A program made the translations under genes and the position numbers. 64,000 nucleotides of DNA from Microvelia longipes (taxonomy: Eukaryota > Arthropoda > Insecta > Hemiptera > Veliidae), in assembly GCA_018340805.1 (NCBI GenBank), contig JACMZG010000008.1, forward strand, positions 19,265,096 to 19,329,095, in the 5' to 3' direction. Below are positions 12,231-24,879 of this stretch, in pieces; position 1 is the stretch's first letter, and the number at the start of each line of letters is the position of its first letter. The notes beneath the pieces were generated by a model that worked only from the letters and a program-made list of their open reading frames with translations, did not search any database and was not told the DNA's origin.

Positions 12231-12625
12231 CAACTTAGTGTCTCTGATTTGAAATTTACTTTCCCTAGTTCCCATTTCATTCTCGATGGAATTTCTACCT
12301 GAAAACTTTTAATTCGTGTACCTTTTCCCTCCTGAACTTGGAGTGGGTATCGTCGAATAAGGCATTCTATCTCAGCTTCTCTTTCAATGGCTGCGTGACC
12401 TAAATGTTTCCCTTTTCCTTGCCACTGATTAGTGTCTCTCAGTCTGAGGAAGGAGGAAATGGCTTCTCCCTTAACCCAGATCTCTAAGAGGGGCAGGCCA
12501 ATTATGACCTCCAAAGCGCAGTAGGTTCGATTAAGTGCTCCTGTTATGCTTTTGCATGCTAACCTTTGGACCTTTGCAAGCTTTTTTTGAGTGGCAGCAA
12601 CATTCACCGCCCGCCACCAAAACAA
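12221..12625 (-). pseudogene. LINE segment between RT and RNase H
   Basis: A 134-codon minus-strand frame reads WWRAVNVAATQKKLAKVQRL, then ACKSITGALNRT and LEVIIGLPLLEIWVKGEA. This is the usual connector of RNase H-bearing LINEs (a W-W/G segment, L-x-x-x-Q-R, TGA.R.T, LP.L). It has no catalytic role that I can name. It is the longest undamaged stretch of the element. Confidence 0.8.
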
Positions 12626-12735
12626 GGACCCATAATGGATCCTCGGTCTAATGACGGCGGGTTAAAGCCATTTCAGGACTTTGGGTGAGAGACCCCAGTC
12701 TTGCCCACCGCGCCTTCTAAGTTGCCAAAAGGTCA

Positions 12736-13700
12736 TCACCCCTTTTCAATTACCTTGTCTATGTGGTTCTTCCAAGTTAGTTGAATATCAAAAATGATTC
12801 CCAAGTATTTAACCTTTTTACAAGGGTGAGTTCTTGGTGAAACCGTTTTGTAGCTTTGAACCCAACCAGTTTCCTTTTCCTTGTAAAGATCATTAGCTCT
12901 GTTTTTGATGGATTTACAGAAAGGCCAACTTCTTCGCACCACTTTCTATTATCCTGCATGCAAGCTGCATCAACTCGCAGCAAGTAGAGAGGAACTTCCC
13001 GGAGATCAGGATAAGTCCATCATCTGCATAAGCCTGTACATAAAACCCTTCTTTGGCTAATCTCCTTAAAAAGACCATCCATAAATCAAGCACCACAAGT
13101 GGGGGAAAGGCAACTGCCTTGGGGACACCCTCCTGTGACCCTGATATTGGCAATTGGTATTATTGATATTTGAGCTTATTTTCCTGGCCGTGAGGGATGA
13201 TGTAATCCACTCTATTATAACTTGGGAGTATTCCTTAGTTTAAGTTCCTCTGTTATAGTTGTTATTTTGGCTTTATCAAATGCCCCCTCAACGTCAAAAG
13301 AAAGGGCTAAGTATATCCTGTATTCATTGATTTTTCTATCCTAGAGATTGCTACGTGAAGAGCTGTCTCTGTTGATTTGCCTTTCAAATAAGCATGCTGG
13401 TTTGCGTTAAGTGGTTTCCTTGGTAGTATTTCCTCAATAGATACCTATCAACTATTCTTTCAAGAGTTTTAAGCATGAAAGAAGTCAGACTTATTGGTCT
13501 GAAGGATTTAGCATCAGTGTAGTCTTCTTTCCTGCTTTAGGGATAAAAACTACCCTAGCCTTCCATTCTTCTGGCACAGTTCCTAGTTCGATGCTACTCC
13601 TGAATAACTCTTTGATTCTGGGTAACATAATGCAAAGTTTTCTGTAACAAGGCTGGAAAAATACCATCCTGTCCTGCTGCCTTAAATGGTCCAAACTGAT
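12736..13700 (-). pseudogene. LINE reverse transcriptase domain (degenerate)
   Basis: Minus-strand fragments in order are: LFRSSIELGTVPEEWKARVV followed by FIPKAGKK (RT block 1, 13491-13694); GGCPQGSCLSP in one frame near 13100-13134 (the conserved GxPQG block); AYADDGLILIS in another frame at about 13000-13033 (catalytic YADD); and VNPSKTELMIFTRKRK near 12840-12900. The catalytic Asp pair is intact, but the GCPQG and YADD blocks are out of frame with each other, and further frame changes occur before 12736. This would have copied the element RNA into DNA at the nicked target. Confidence 0.88.
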
Positions 13701-14369
13701 CTAGTGACCATTTTATTGCCTCGTCAGAGACTAGATGATCTGCTAAACCTTATCCTGTTCCGGAGGGTTTCTTATACCTTGTTCCTGAACCACGCCTTGA
13801 CCTGGAAAGTGGATCTGAAGAAGATATTTAAGAGTATCTTCGACGCTTTGAGTCCAAGTTCCGTCCTGTCTTTTTAGAGAGCCTAAATCTTTATTACTTC
13901 CTTCCATACTTAGTACCTTAAGAGAGTCTAGAAGATTCGGGTAGAGAAACTATGCCGGAGCAAAAATCTCTCCAGCTGATCTTTTTCCTTTCTTGATCTC
14001 ATGTTTTGAATTTTCTCCTAGCTTCAACGAAGTCGTCCACTCTTTAGTCGGTTGAACCTTTCTGCTTATTCTTTTTTCTGACCTGAATGCCTTTCGAAAT
14101 TCTTTCTTGCTGCTTTCCTGAATGGTCCAGATCTCTACTCCACCAAGGAACTTCTTTACAAGGAATTGATTTAGAGAGGACAAGCAACGTTAAAAGCTTC
14201 TATAATCTTTGACCAAAGTTTTGGCTTCCCTTTCTAATTCCTCTTCGCAACTGATAGTTACTGATTCATCTTTAAAGCCAGATATGATTTCCTGGTGAAG
14301 AACCCCCAGTCTGTCTTCCTCGGATGCCTCTTGGGCCCCCTCAACCACACCATCAGTCTGAAATTTTAT

Positions 14370-15015
14370 TCTGACCATGCGGTGGTCAGACATGCCAGTC
14401 GGTGATCTTATCAAACTATGCTCCTCGAGGCCAATGTGACATCTATTACCTGTTCACGGATTTTGTTTATAAAGTTGGTTCCTTACCTCTGTTAATTACC
14501 TCTAGATCAGTTGATGCAAGAAACCTAGAAGAGCGTCTCCTCGTTCATTGCAGTCTGTACTACCCCAGGCATAGATGAGAGTTAGCATCACTACCTATAA
14601 GAATAGGTACTCTCCTTTCCTCCGAAAATCTGGACTATATTAATCAGCTCATCAGAAGGAGGAGAATCTCTTTACTATAGGGTAGATACAAACTACATAT
14701 AATCATCTTAAAATTAATATTATTTACCTTATATTCCAAGTACGCTGCAGTAGAGTCCCGAGTTCCTAGTTGTGGCATTAGAGTCACCTCCAGGTCATCA
14801 GAAACAAGGATGCAGGTCCTCGGATTAGCCTCGTTAGGTCCAGTCTTCCCTCCTACAAGAAGCCTGAAACCTTGCCTCCTCAGTCCCCTCAGCTCCCCTC
14901 TAAAAATATACGGTTCCTGAATAAGCACAACAACGATTTACAATGAGTCAATACTTTCTGTAACTCAGCAACAGAGGCTTGACTATGTTGTAAGTTAATT
15001 GCATTACCTGAATCA
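14370..15015 (-). pseudogene. LINE endonuclease domain (degenerate)
   Basis: Minus-strand frames give the typical start of an APE-like LINE endonuclease: INLQHSQASVAELQKVL, then LIQEPYIFRG (the catalytic Glu sits in the QEPY motif at about 14908-14919), LRRQGFRLLVGG, NPRTCILVSDDLEVTL, YLEYKVNNINFKMIICSLYLPY, and finally a C-terminal SDHRMVRIKF at about 14360-14390 matching the conserved S-D-H catalytic motif. These pieces lie in different frames and are separated by stops, so the domain is not translatable. It would have nicked target DNA to prime reverse transcription. Confidence 0.85.
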
Positions 15016-15036
15016 TGTTGTTCTGAACATTGTTGT

Positions 15037-15049
15037 GCCTCTGAATGTA
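15037..15049. repeat. Target-site duplication, 5' side of LINE
   Basis: GCCTCTGAATGTA, identical to 11278-11290, marks the truncated 5' end of the LINE. Confidence 0.92.
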
Positions 15050-15054
15050 ACTAA

Positions 15055-15430
15055 TCAGTTTTTTTTACTTTTCCATACTTTTTCCGTAGATATATAGGAA
15101 AAGCAATGATTTGCTTTTACAACAAATCCGAAACCAAGTTTAAGACCCCCCTAAGTGGATTTCACCATTTTTTCTGTCTGTGTGTGTCTGTCATTTATAA
15201 TGGTACGTTTGCCAGAAAGTTAAAACAAGGTAAAAATCAATCTTTAATTCTAATTGTGCCACCCGGAAAATAATTTTATACTACATCACTATAAGTATTA
15301 TTCATGACGTGATAGCACAAATTTAAAAAAAAATGAAAAATCGGTTTTATTAGAAATTTGGCAATCTAATTCTGAATCAAACTAACAAATCTGCGATATT
15401 TCGTCTTATTCTCACTGGTACTTCAATTTT
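15055..15430 (-). repeat. GAGCGAAGCGAG repeat family, partial copy (hairpin end)
   Basis: Begins with the family hairpin TTACTTTTCC..TAGGAAAAG, followed by ACAAATCCGAAAC, GTCTGTGTGTGTCTGTC and CCGGAAAATAATTTTAT. The GC-rich end is absent. It starts six bases after the LINE's 5' target duplication. Confidence 0.65.
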
Positions 15431-16713
15431 TATCAAAATATTTGTACAATTTTTTTTAAAAAAGCGTTTTTTCCGTTCTCTTGTTTTAAATATAAAAATT
15501 GTTCTAAAATTTATTTTAATATTATTGGATTAGTTTATTTTTTATTGTATGTATATTAAATATTTCAATATTAGTAAAATACATCTTTTAAGCGATTCAA
15601 TTAAAAACTAAATCAGCTGTAAAAGCAACAAAAACGTATATCTTAATTTACAAGACGTTCATTAAATGTCACTTTACAAATAATTCATTAAAAATTCCCT
15701 TATATTATTAAAATAATGGAAATTAGTATAAATTACAAGTATTTTAGAATTTATAATTACTCCAGGATTCAAATACACTAAGTTAATAATATTCTTGTTT
15801 GGAATTTCTTGTTAACATTTTAATTACTAGCAAATTATTTCGAAATGTAATTGAATTGAAGTTATTTGCTACAGTTTCTTGATAAACTGAAACGCTTTAA
15901 TTATATTATTTCCGAGGGATCAATTGGAAAATTTAACTAGTCAAGTTATTCCTCAAATTTGGAATTTAATTTGTTAGTTGAAATTCGGTAGCCAATATTT
16001 ATTTAATTTTCAGCCTTCTTAAAAGTATTAAAAGAATGTAATATTAAAAATGCTTCGCCTTTTGAAATTGTGGGTGCAGCACCCTTGATGAGCAATTTTT
16101 TAAAAAGACCTTATAGAAAATGGCTTTGCTGTTTTCATGTAAATATGGTTTTAGCATGCTAATTTTGTCTCTATCGAAATGACCTCATATCTTTAACCCC
16201 TGACCCTTCACAGCCCCTCCTCTCAATGTTAGACTTTTTAACTAAAACTGCCTTTCTGCTTAGTCCCAAGAAATTTATTTACAGCTATTTTTTACCTAGA
16301 ATTTGTGGGGATCCAAGAAGCAATAATTCTAATGATATAGTGGTAGATTTTCTCATATATGTTTAATTTATTTTCACAAATATATTCTAAGTAAACATTA
16401 TTGTTTAAATTTCTGCAGTCTTATTTGCCTATAATTTAAATAAAACATCCTCTTAAATCCCCTTATATATGAGAAATCTTTTATGATTATGCAATACTAT
16501 ACATTTTCTCTTTATCCTTCCTTTCTTTTCTCCTTTATTCTTTTCTTTTTACCTATCTTGAGAATCCTGGGGCGATCGCCCCCACCCCCGTGGATCCACG
16601 CCTGACTTCGTGTATATTTGAACACTCTTAAATGTCCAGTGATACTTTAAGATAATCACTTCCATAATCAATATTAAATGAACATTTGTTACGTCCTTAT
16701 TTTTCTATGGTAG

Positions 16714-16896
16714 GGTCATCTTTGTACGGCGGGAGTCAGGATGAAGACGACGAGGGAAGCAGTAGTTCTAGAGCTCAATATGTATCAGCTAACTGTGTCG
16801 TATTTACGCATTACACTGGTGATGTGGAGGCTGTGGTAGATGAACATTTTACTAGAGCGTTAGCACAGGATACTAAACCTCCTTTACAATCGAAAG
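16714..16896 (+). CDS. vg: Vestigial, TDU (Tondu) exon: Scalloped/TEAD-binding domain
   Basis: This 183-base exon lies between TATGGTAG and GTAAGATC: two bases, 60 codons, one base. It opens with an acidic/serine stretch (SQDEDDEGSSSS), then AQYVSANCVVFTHYTGDV, then VDEHFTRALAQ. The last part matches the V-x-x-H-F-x-x-x-L core by which Vestigial and vertebrate VGLL proteins bind the TEAD factor Scalloped. In insects Vestigial is the nuclear coactivator in the Vg-Sd complex that drives wing fate and also acts in flight-muscle development. The acidic serine run before the core and the YVSANCVVFTHY segment are typical of insect Vestigial. The exon joins the upstream one through AGG (Arg) and the next through GGA (Gly). 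The upstream frame remains open through the acceptor from a TTG at 16686, which is intronic. Family assignment is very secure. The critical His-Phe pair is intact, so the gene looks functional. Confidence 0.97.
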
Positions 16897-18123
16897 GTAA
16901 GATCACCTCTTTACTTCCACTTATATAAATTTAAAGCTTAGACTAAATGTCGAAAAAAGTGAGTGCGGATAATAATAATTATAACGATTATATGACATGT
17001 AATATTTAACGGTTCTAATTGCAGACAGTCATGCAGTGATGGCTTTACTTTATGTCGTATCCTTCTCTGTGATTCTTACACCCAAAAAAGTATTGTCCTA
17101 CTCTGTTGCGGTAGGACAAATAATTTTCCTAATTCGTAGAAAAAAAAATCTATAAATTTTTTACCCTAATGTGTTGTACCACTTTGTTTGGACAGACATC
17201 CCTAAAGGTTTTTGTACTGTTTTGATTGGGGCGTAAGATTTTAATAGCAAGCCACCATTAATGACAAATGTAGAATGATATAAGTTTCATCAGATGATAT
17301 ACAGTTTGCATTTTATTGTTAAACAAACATACTTATGTGATGTATATCCCGTGTATTTAATTTTGTAACAATATAAAAAACTTTCTTGTGTCATATTGTC
17401 TAGTTAAAAATATTTATAAACTACTATTTTTGTAAGTCTCCAATTAAGCCGACTATTTGTTTTAACGGGGGATTATCTGGTGAAGTTCATAAAGGAAAAA
17501 GAGTGTTAATGTATATTTATTACAAAATATAGCAACAATGGTTTCACAGTGGCCTCTCTGTTGAAGGATACGGTGAGAATGAAATATGGCGGGTCTGTGC
17601 TTCACAACCATATTGTTTCAGCTCCTCGCATTTATTAAATTTTTTACTTCATGATAATATGAAGAGTTTTTTCATCGTGAAAGAAGTAAAGAACTTTATT
17701 TGGGTTTTTAAGTGTTTTAACCGTAAAATATATTGTTACGTTGTACACCATGAATATTTTTATCAAAAAATGACGGTTATAAGGTTGTCAGGATGACAAA
17801 TGTGGTGGGGGGGGGGAAGGCTGACCAGGGGGAGGGGATTGATTCTGCTTTACACGTTATTTTTTGAAAACATATTGTATAAATTGGTGGCAGTGCTTTA
17901 TACCTTTTATGCTTTATGAGTATAATTCAGCTTGAGTATAGCTTTCCGTGGACTTCGGGGCTACATATGTTACCCAAACATCTTAAAGCCATTTAAAAAA
18001 AATAGCGTAAGACACCCCATGTGACCTCCGTAGGTCTTTTTCTATCAATCTTATTTTTTAAAGATTTTAAAAAATGACGTCATCATTTTTCCTTATTCAA
18101 TACATTTTCGGTCTCTTATAGGA

Positions 18124-18171
18124 TGGTCTGATTAAGCTGAAAGTGGTCTGATTAAGCTGAAAGTGGTCTCA
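18124..18171 (+). repeat. 24-bp tandem duplication
   Basis: GGTCTGATTAAGCTGAAAGT occurs twice in immediate tandem; a third, partial GGTCTCAT.. follows. Confidence 0.85.
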
Positions 18172-19599
18172 TTTGATTTCATAAATTACTCATATAAATT
18201 GTTTATATAGATTACATAAAACATTCATTAGATCATGTAAAGCAAGGACTATATATAATAATACCTGGTTTACCCTCTCCCCCGTTTAATTTCAAAATTT
18301 TCTCTTTTGATGACGTCATAAGTCAGATTGATGATGTTACAATTTTTTCACAAAGAATAGCAAAACAAATTTTACTTGCACGTTTAGTCATCGTTCTTAA
18401 TATGACTACTTTGATAAGGTTGGATGTTTGCGGTAATGAAGTGACGGCGTAAAAAAGAGGAAGAAGAGAAAAGATGTTAGCTATGTCACAAACAATGTGG
18501 TCTGCTATTACAACTATTTGACATTATACATTCTTTCTATATATAAACCTAATACTCGCTACCTCACATCTCTCTCCTTACCTACTCATCCTAGCGAATT
18601 TAAAGAAGTCGCTTATGGATACATAACTTAGACTAAAATACTTTAGCCGTAATGAATCATTTTTGGGCATAATTATTGAAAAAATAAGCTTTCTAATATG
18701 GAACTAAGCTTTCCTTTTGAATAAGCAAATCTTTTTCGTGGAATGGAATTATAAGAGACTTTAATTCCGTATTTCGGACAGTTAGGAACCCGTGTAATGT
18801 CAAAAGAATAATTTTTTGGCCGCTAAGGCTACTTTATAGCGCCTTGAGATACTGTAAAGAAAGTTATGCAAATGTCATGTAAAATTGTACATGTAAATTG
18901 CAAAACGAATAAAATTGTTATTTTATCGAGCAAAATTATCAGAACACGAAGGGTTAATTTAAACAATATTTTGAGAGATCACACTTTTTTTCATTCTTAT
19001 CTGTGTTTATTTTATATCACTGATAGCCATTCCAGACTAAAATACAAGTGCAGAAATCTGAGTTTTCTAAGTTGGCCCATAAGTATTTGATGAGAATCAG
19101 TTCACTTGGACGTAATTTTTTATTTTTTTTTTAAATGTAAAGCCGTCATTTTGAAACGCCATTTTAGATTTTCCCCAAATAATCGGTCAATCTTATATTG
19201 AGACTTAATTTTTGTGTAACGTTTCATCTAATTTAGTATGACCTATACTCTGTTTAAAAGAAACCTATACATGAGTTTACACATGCATATATAAACAGAC
19301 GCGAACTTTTTTTCAATTTTTAGAATCTGAATGTGCTGAATCATAGACATATTATTAAAATATTGAGCTATACTAAAACGATTTCGCCTTTTATTATGCA
19401 ATTTCTACGTTACGTCGTGTTCATAAAATGGAAATTAAGAAATTTGAGTTATCATAAAATTTGTCTTAATTTTGACATTCAGAATTAGTTTGTTTTCTAT
19501 AAATGTACCACATGAGCAATTGATTTCAAAATTTCAGCGATTGATTAGCAAAATTTCATAATGGAAATAATTTGTAAAGGTAATAGTAAAAAATCAGGA

Positions 19600-20375
19600 A
19601 TTGGGTACCTCGGAACTTTTTCTTATTAGATCGGATTAGCTACGCTCATCCTCCCTGCTTCGGATTCGCTCGCTCGTCATCAGAAATACAGTTCGTCAGA
19701 TTTATACTGCAGCATGCATTCGGACTCGCTTCGCTCGTCTTCAGACAGTAAATGCATCCGTATCATTCTCAGCGGTCACAGATACAGCACTGACCACGTT
19801 CAATGCTCCTTAATTTTTAAGATCCAACAGAATTCATGGATATACTTGTCCTATCGAAACGAAACGAGTGTAGTGTATTCATTTATTATTAGGTAATAGT
19901 ATACACTTGTACCAAATTTCAACTCAATCGGACCATTTTCTATTTTTTTAAAGTACACGTACACAAGTCATTCAATAAAAATGTAACTAATGCTGATAAT
20001 GAGATGAAACATGGCACATATGTAAGTCTTATACATAGTCACATGCTTGCCAAATCTTAATCTGATCGCATCATTTTTTCGCGTTTTATGACTTTTCGAT
20101 ATTTTTGCTGAGTCATTATTGCGGATTAATGGCGTCATAAAAAATATTTTCCGAATAGGTTAACTACAGTGGTAGACTAATTTTTGTACAAAATTTTAAC
20201 TCTCTGTGAGGACACACACACATATACTGACAGACAACTTTGCAAGAAAACCACTCAGGGGGCCTTAAAAACGCTATATACGGATAATTCCGATTTCATC
20301 CCGGTTTCGGATTTTTTTACAAACACAATACTTATCCTATATACCTACGGTACAAATGAGAAAGAGTAAAAAGAT
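19600..20375 (+). repeat. GAGCGAAGCGAG repeat family, near-complete copy
   Basis: Starts GGGTACCTCGGAACTTTTTC, carries two ACTCGC(TTCGCTCGTC)-type motifs (near 19669 and 19720), AGCGGTCACAGATACAGCAC, an ATTAGGTAATAGTATACAC segment, AACTAATGCTGATAATGAGA, a TCATTATTGCGG..TGACGTCATAAAAA-like segment, CACACACATATACTGACAGAC, CCGGTTTCGGATTTTTTTAC and the closing hairpin CTTATCCTATATACCTACGG. No ORF spans it. Confidence 0.8.
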
Positions 20376-20969
20376 ATTTAATTTTATGGGAATATAACTT
20401 TGAATTATCTTTGAGACGAAAACGTTAATATACATTCTTAGTTTCCTTTCTCTTCTGATTTATTGAAAAAACTCTCTGGAAATAAATAATAATAACTTTT
20501 AAATACATAAAGTGCTAGGATCAGATCTAAGTAGTCAGTGGGTATGGCGCGTTATATCAATCTAGAGTCGAGAATTATTTGTAGTAAGCTCATAAATAAT
20601 ATATCGAGTTCAGTATAGAACATTTTAAAGAATTTTTTAATCTTTAGAATATGGCGGAGATGTTAAAAGAAGAACGAGTAGTGATTGCATAACATCACTA
20701 GTGAGAATAAAGGCACTACATAAATGTTTGAAACTATATGGACTGAGGTGGGGAGATCGGCTTGAAATCAAACGAACCAACTGTCGGAGGAGCAGCATTC
20801 CTCGGGTGATAAGTGGTCACTGTCTCCAGCTCCGGGTTCCTTCACCAGTAATAAGTAGATAAAAATACCCCCATACTCCACTACACGGCTCCCTGTATTT
20901 ACTAATCTTCGGTGCCTTAAAATTAACAACCTTTTTCTCAAAGTGTAGGTACTTCTATTTTATTAGTCG

Positions 20970-21212
20970 AGAAAAAGATAATCACGAGTTATGCTCGAGT
21001 ACAGCAAGGTCGTTTACAAGCTTTGCTAGCATTTTGTAATTTGCTTTTCTCGCTTTTAACCAAAAGAGAGATTTTTTTAATTATTTTTTTTTTTTAATTT
21101 TGCACGAAGGAAAAAAGTGATAATACACAAAAAGCCATTTATCTAATTCATATTTATACTAATGATATTCCTAATTATTAACGGAGTTACTGAATCATAT
21201 GTAATGATGGAA
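20970..21212 (+). repeat. Direct repeat, copy 1 (~235 bp)
   Basis: AAAAAGATAATCACGAGTTA through TAACGGAGTTACTGA..ATCATA..GTAATGATGGAAA is repeated with few differences at 22131-22367, about 1.15 kb away. No coding signal. Confidence 0.85.
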
Positions 21213-21384
21213 AATATTATTGTGACTTTAAGCAGTGTTATGGATTGTCTTTAAAATTATGACAGATATGATATCTGATGAACTTATAGCTGACAGAGAC
21301 AATAATGTTATGGAATTAGCGTTAAAATGGAAAATTTTGGGTTCTCACCCATTCCTTTGCTTCATGCTGTACAAATATATTATC

Positions 21385-21407
21385 GAATAGAATAGAATAG
21401 AATAGAA
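21385..21407 (-). repeat. (GAATA)n microsatellite, possible LINE 3' tail
   Basis: GAATAGAATAGAATAGAATAG precedes AAATTTATTTGATTACAAAA. On the minus strand it reads AATAAATTTCTATTCTATTC, the kind of microsatellite tail seen at 3' ends of insect LINEs. No coding part is visible next to it. Confidence 0.5.
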
Positions 21408-21646
21408 ATTTATTTGATTACAAAATACAAAAGATGTACATAAATCATTGTTCAATGTCTTTACATAATTAATATTGATAAGGTTCCTTCCAATCTTTAA
21501 AATATATAATAAAATTCTTTAAAAATTAAGAAACGCAAATAAAAACTGACAAAAAAAGTTCTTATAACTAGTAATTTAAAATAAAAGTATTAAAAAAAAG
21601 AGCAACTTCCTAAGTACTTATTCAAAGAATGTTTGCTAAACATATA

Positions 21647-21651
<5 letters not shown>

Positions 21652-21703
<52 letters not shown>
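21652..21703 (+). repeat. Poly-A run (52)
   Basis: Uninterrupted A52. It could be a retroposon tail in + orientation, but no recognisable body precedes it. Confidence 0.95.
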
Positions 21704-21704
<1 letters not shown>

Positions 21705-22130
21705 AGCTTAAATTTACAGTGCTTAATTTATAAACTGGTTCAGACAGTAAATTTAAATTTTGCATGCATTCACGTACTTATCAAAACCCTTTCATTTTTT
21801 ATGTCACATTTAATTTATTATAATACATTACACAATTATACTCTACAGTTTTCTTGTACAAATTTGTCCTATGCGACTTTATTCTTAAATTATTCTTATA
21901 TCTAGTATTATATTTATGTACATGGCAGTTACGATAATTTTTATTTAATTTTATTTAATTTTTTTTTGTTTTATTTAATTTTTATCAGTAAAAATTGACC
22001 TTATCAGGCTAAAAATTCCAGCCGTAATTCATTTTTAGCTACATTTTGAAAAAAAAAAACTTATTTAATTATAAACTATTGATGGTTTGCGATGGTTCGG
22101 CGATTGATTATTGTGTGCATGTCTTATTTA

Positions 22131-22367
22131 AAAAGATAATCACGAGTTATGCTCGAGTACAGCAAGGTCGTTTACAAGCTTTGCTAGCATTTTGTAATTT
22201 GCTTTTCTCGCTTTTAACCAAAAGAGAGCTTTTTTAATTTTTTTTATATTTTGCACGAAGGAAATAAGTGATGATAGACAAAAAGCCATATAACTAATTC
22301 ATATTTATACTAATTATATTTCTAATTATTAACGGAGTTGCTGATTCATAGTAATGATGGAAAAGCC
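22131..22367 (+). repeat. Direct repeat, copy 2 (~235 bp)
   Basis: Second copy of 20970-21212, differing mainly in T-run lengths and a few substitutions. Confidence 0.85.
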
Positions 22368-24599
22368 ATGAGCAAATCATTAATTTGTTCTGTCCAATTT
22401 CCATCCAGTTGGAGCAAAGGTTTCTACATGGTAACTATAGTAGACACTAAGTTTCTCTCAATATTATGATATAATAATAGGAAACAAAAGTTGTGTAGTG
22501 AATTCACTTATTCGACTCTTTTTCTTACAAGTTATATATAATAAAGAGTGAATATAATGAGCTCTTAATCGAGTGGTAATGTATTGTGCAGATATCCGTG
22601 TGCAAATACCTAAGATCTGTATGAGAGATATTTAAATGCCAGCCATACAAACATTCTAATACTATAAATAATTTAACCTATTGTACAACTATCCGGCAAC
22701 AGTTCATCTACACCCGTCAGATATTTAAACAATAAGATATCACTATCCAAATACCAAACTGATGAAATCTTACTTGAATTACCTAAAATTATTTTGACTG
22801 TTCCAGTTATTCTGGTCCATCATTATACATAATGCTACTAAGTAGGTCGAATTGTTCATTGGTCCCAAAAAATAAAAAAATCCATTTTTCTGTCTTAAAA
22901 AACAACATTTAATAAAATTTGTTATGTAGAGCTCTAAAGAGTGTTTTTGTAATCTTTTTCGAAATCGAAATACTGTTCGTAATTAAGAAATGTTTCTATA
23001 CCAAATATTTTTCAGAAACTGATTATTATTATCAGAGACTAATCATCTTTATATTAGTAAATAAATATATTAAGATACTCCTTGCTATAGTCTAGGCCTC
23101 TTGGTCTAAAGCAAGAAGCATATATTTAAAAGAAACTATTTAACGTGTTTAAAATTTTTGAAAAAGTAAAAGAAAAATTAAAAAAAATGGAGTGTAAGGT
23201 TAAGTAGAAATATCCACAAATGAAATTTTAAGGCGAATTGTCAGATGGACTGTTTTGACTTCGCGATGGCATCTTAGATTGACAATGAGTGTTGCTGTGA
23301 GATAATTGATTCTTTTATTTAATATATAATAATGTTTCGAGTCCGATCATAATTAGAATAAGCTTCTTATACTATCTCAAGCCTCAACGAAGCGACTTAT
23401 AGAAGAACAAAACGCATGAGTCAATATGAAAAAATTACTCAATCAGCTACCTGAACACATATTTTTTGTTGTTATTTTTTAATATTTAGTTACATTACAT
23501 TTTATTATATAAATGACGGAAATTACCTGGATAATACAGTTTGAGTGGCTTGCTTACTTGACGCAGGAGAGGCTTCCCAGCGGTAAGAACTCCTTGGCGT
23601 GCTTACCCTTAACATAAAATTAAAAAGATTTTATTATCTTCATGTTGGAAAATGTCTATTTAAGGCAAACTAAATAACAAATAAAATAATCATTCGAGAC
23701 ATTTTACTAAAACTAATGTATTTAAAAATCAAGGGTAGGGTAAGAAATTAGTTTTCTGGTTGATGTGTCTTTAAAACGAATTACTGGGACCATCAAGTAA
23801 ATGTTGCGAGTAGAAGCCTTGATGGATGTCTAGCCTCGCTCCCTCCGCTAAAAACAATGTCTAATTCTGTAACCAAGACACATTATCACACGTGTTGCTC
23901 TTAACAATACACACGCCTAATGTGCACATTATGACATTATATTCAGTTGAAGACAATAATATTTTTAAACTGACATTTTAATTTTACTTGTAATAAATTC
24001 AGATCTTCATTCCGTGAAAAAAGAATGTAAATTAAGAAAATCCCATTACTCATGAATATTTATCTTTGAATAATATCCTTACTTTTAAATAATAACATGA
24101 AACTGAGTAGGCTTATTTAGATGCTTACAATAATACATATAAGACGATAAGTATCACACTAATAAATACATATTTTCGCCAATTAATTACAAATTAAAAT
24201 TAAAAACTAAATAGCTTTCGTTTTTGACTACTAGTTTTTTTTATGTTTTGCGCTATCTGAAGATGTGTCGTATGTCAAAAAACAGTCATAGGATCAAAAT
24301 TACCTAGGCTGTCAAGATTACAAATTCAATAGCCAATATTTTCTAAATAGCAATTGATAAATAATTAAATTTTCGAAATTTACTGGATCTATTTACTACT
24401 TCACTTATTTGTATCATGTTGTTGTTACTTTACTTAATTTGAATCAAATTTTAACTCGCTTGGTCAATTTCGGTTGTTACAATTTTTTTGAATTCCTGAT
24501 AACTTAGCAAAATATTATGGGTTATTGTGGACTAAAATACTGTCTTTTAGGCCATACATCGAGACTTTAAGTTTGATTTTGTGCCAAATTTCAACTCTC

Positions 24600-24866
<267 letters not shown>

Positions 24867-24879
24867 GGAACACCGCTGT

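Larger units (their letters stand above)
11291..15036 (-). mobile_element. 5'-truncated non-LTR retrotransposon (LINE) with EN, RT and RNase H
   Basis: The element is bounded by identical 13-bp sequences GCCTCTGAATGTA at 11278-11290 and 15037-15049, a clear target-site duplication. Read on the minus strand it begins just inside the endonuclease domain, continues through reverse transcriptase, RNase H and a C-terminal segment, and ends with a (CTA)5-like tail (TAGTAGTAGTAGTAG on the + strand next to 11290). At 3.75 kb it lacks ORF1 and any 5'UTR, which is the usual result of incomplete target-primed reverse transcription. An APE-type endonuclease plus RNase H places it in the broad I/R1/LOA/Jockey group of insect LINEs; the exact clade cannot be settled by eye. 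Multiple frameshifts and stops show it is dead. Confidence 0.92.
10055..16713 (+). other. Vestigial intron (phase 1, 6.7 kb)
   Basis: The intron runs from GTAAGT to CTATGGTAG. It contains, left to right, a minus-strand GC-headed repeat (about 10263-11277) with a foldback insert, a truncated minus-strand LINE (11291-15036), a partial minus-strand copy of the GAGCGAAGCGAG family (about 15055-15430), and then AT-rich sequence to 16713. Near 16568-16600 is a short GC-rich stretch (GGGGCGATCGCCCCC) that looks like repeat debris. Confidence 0.8.
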
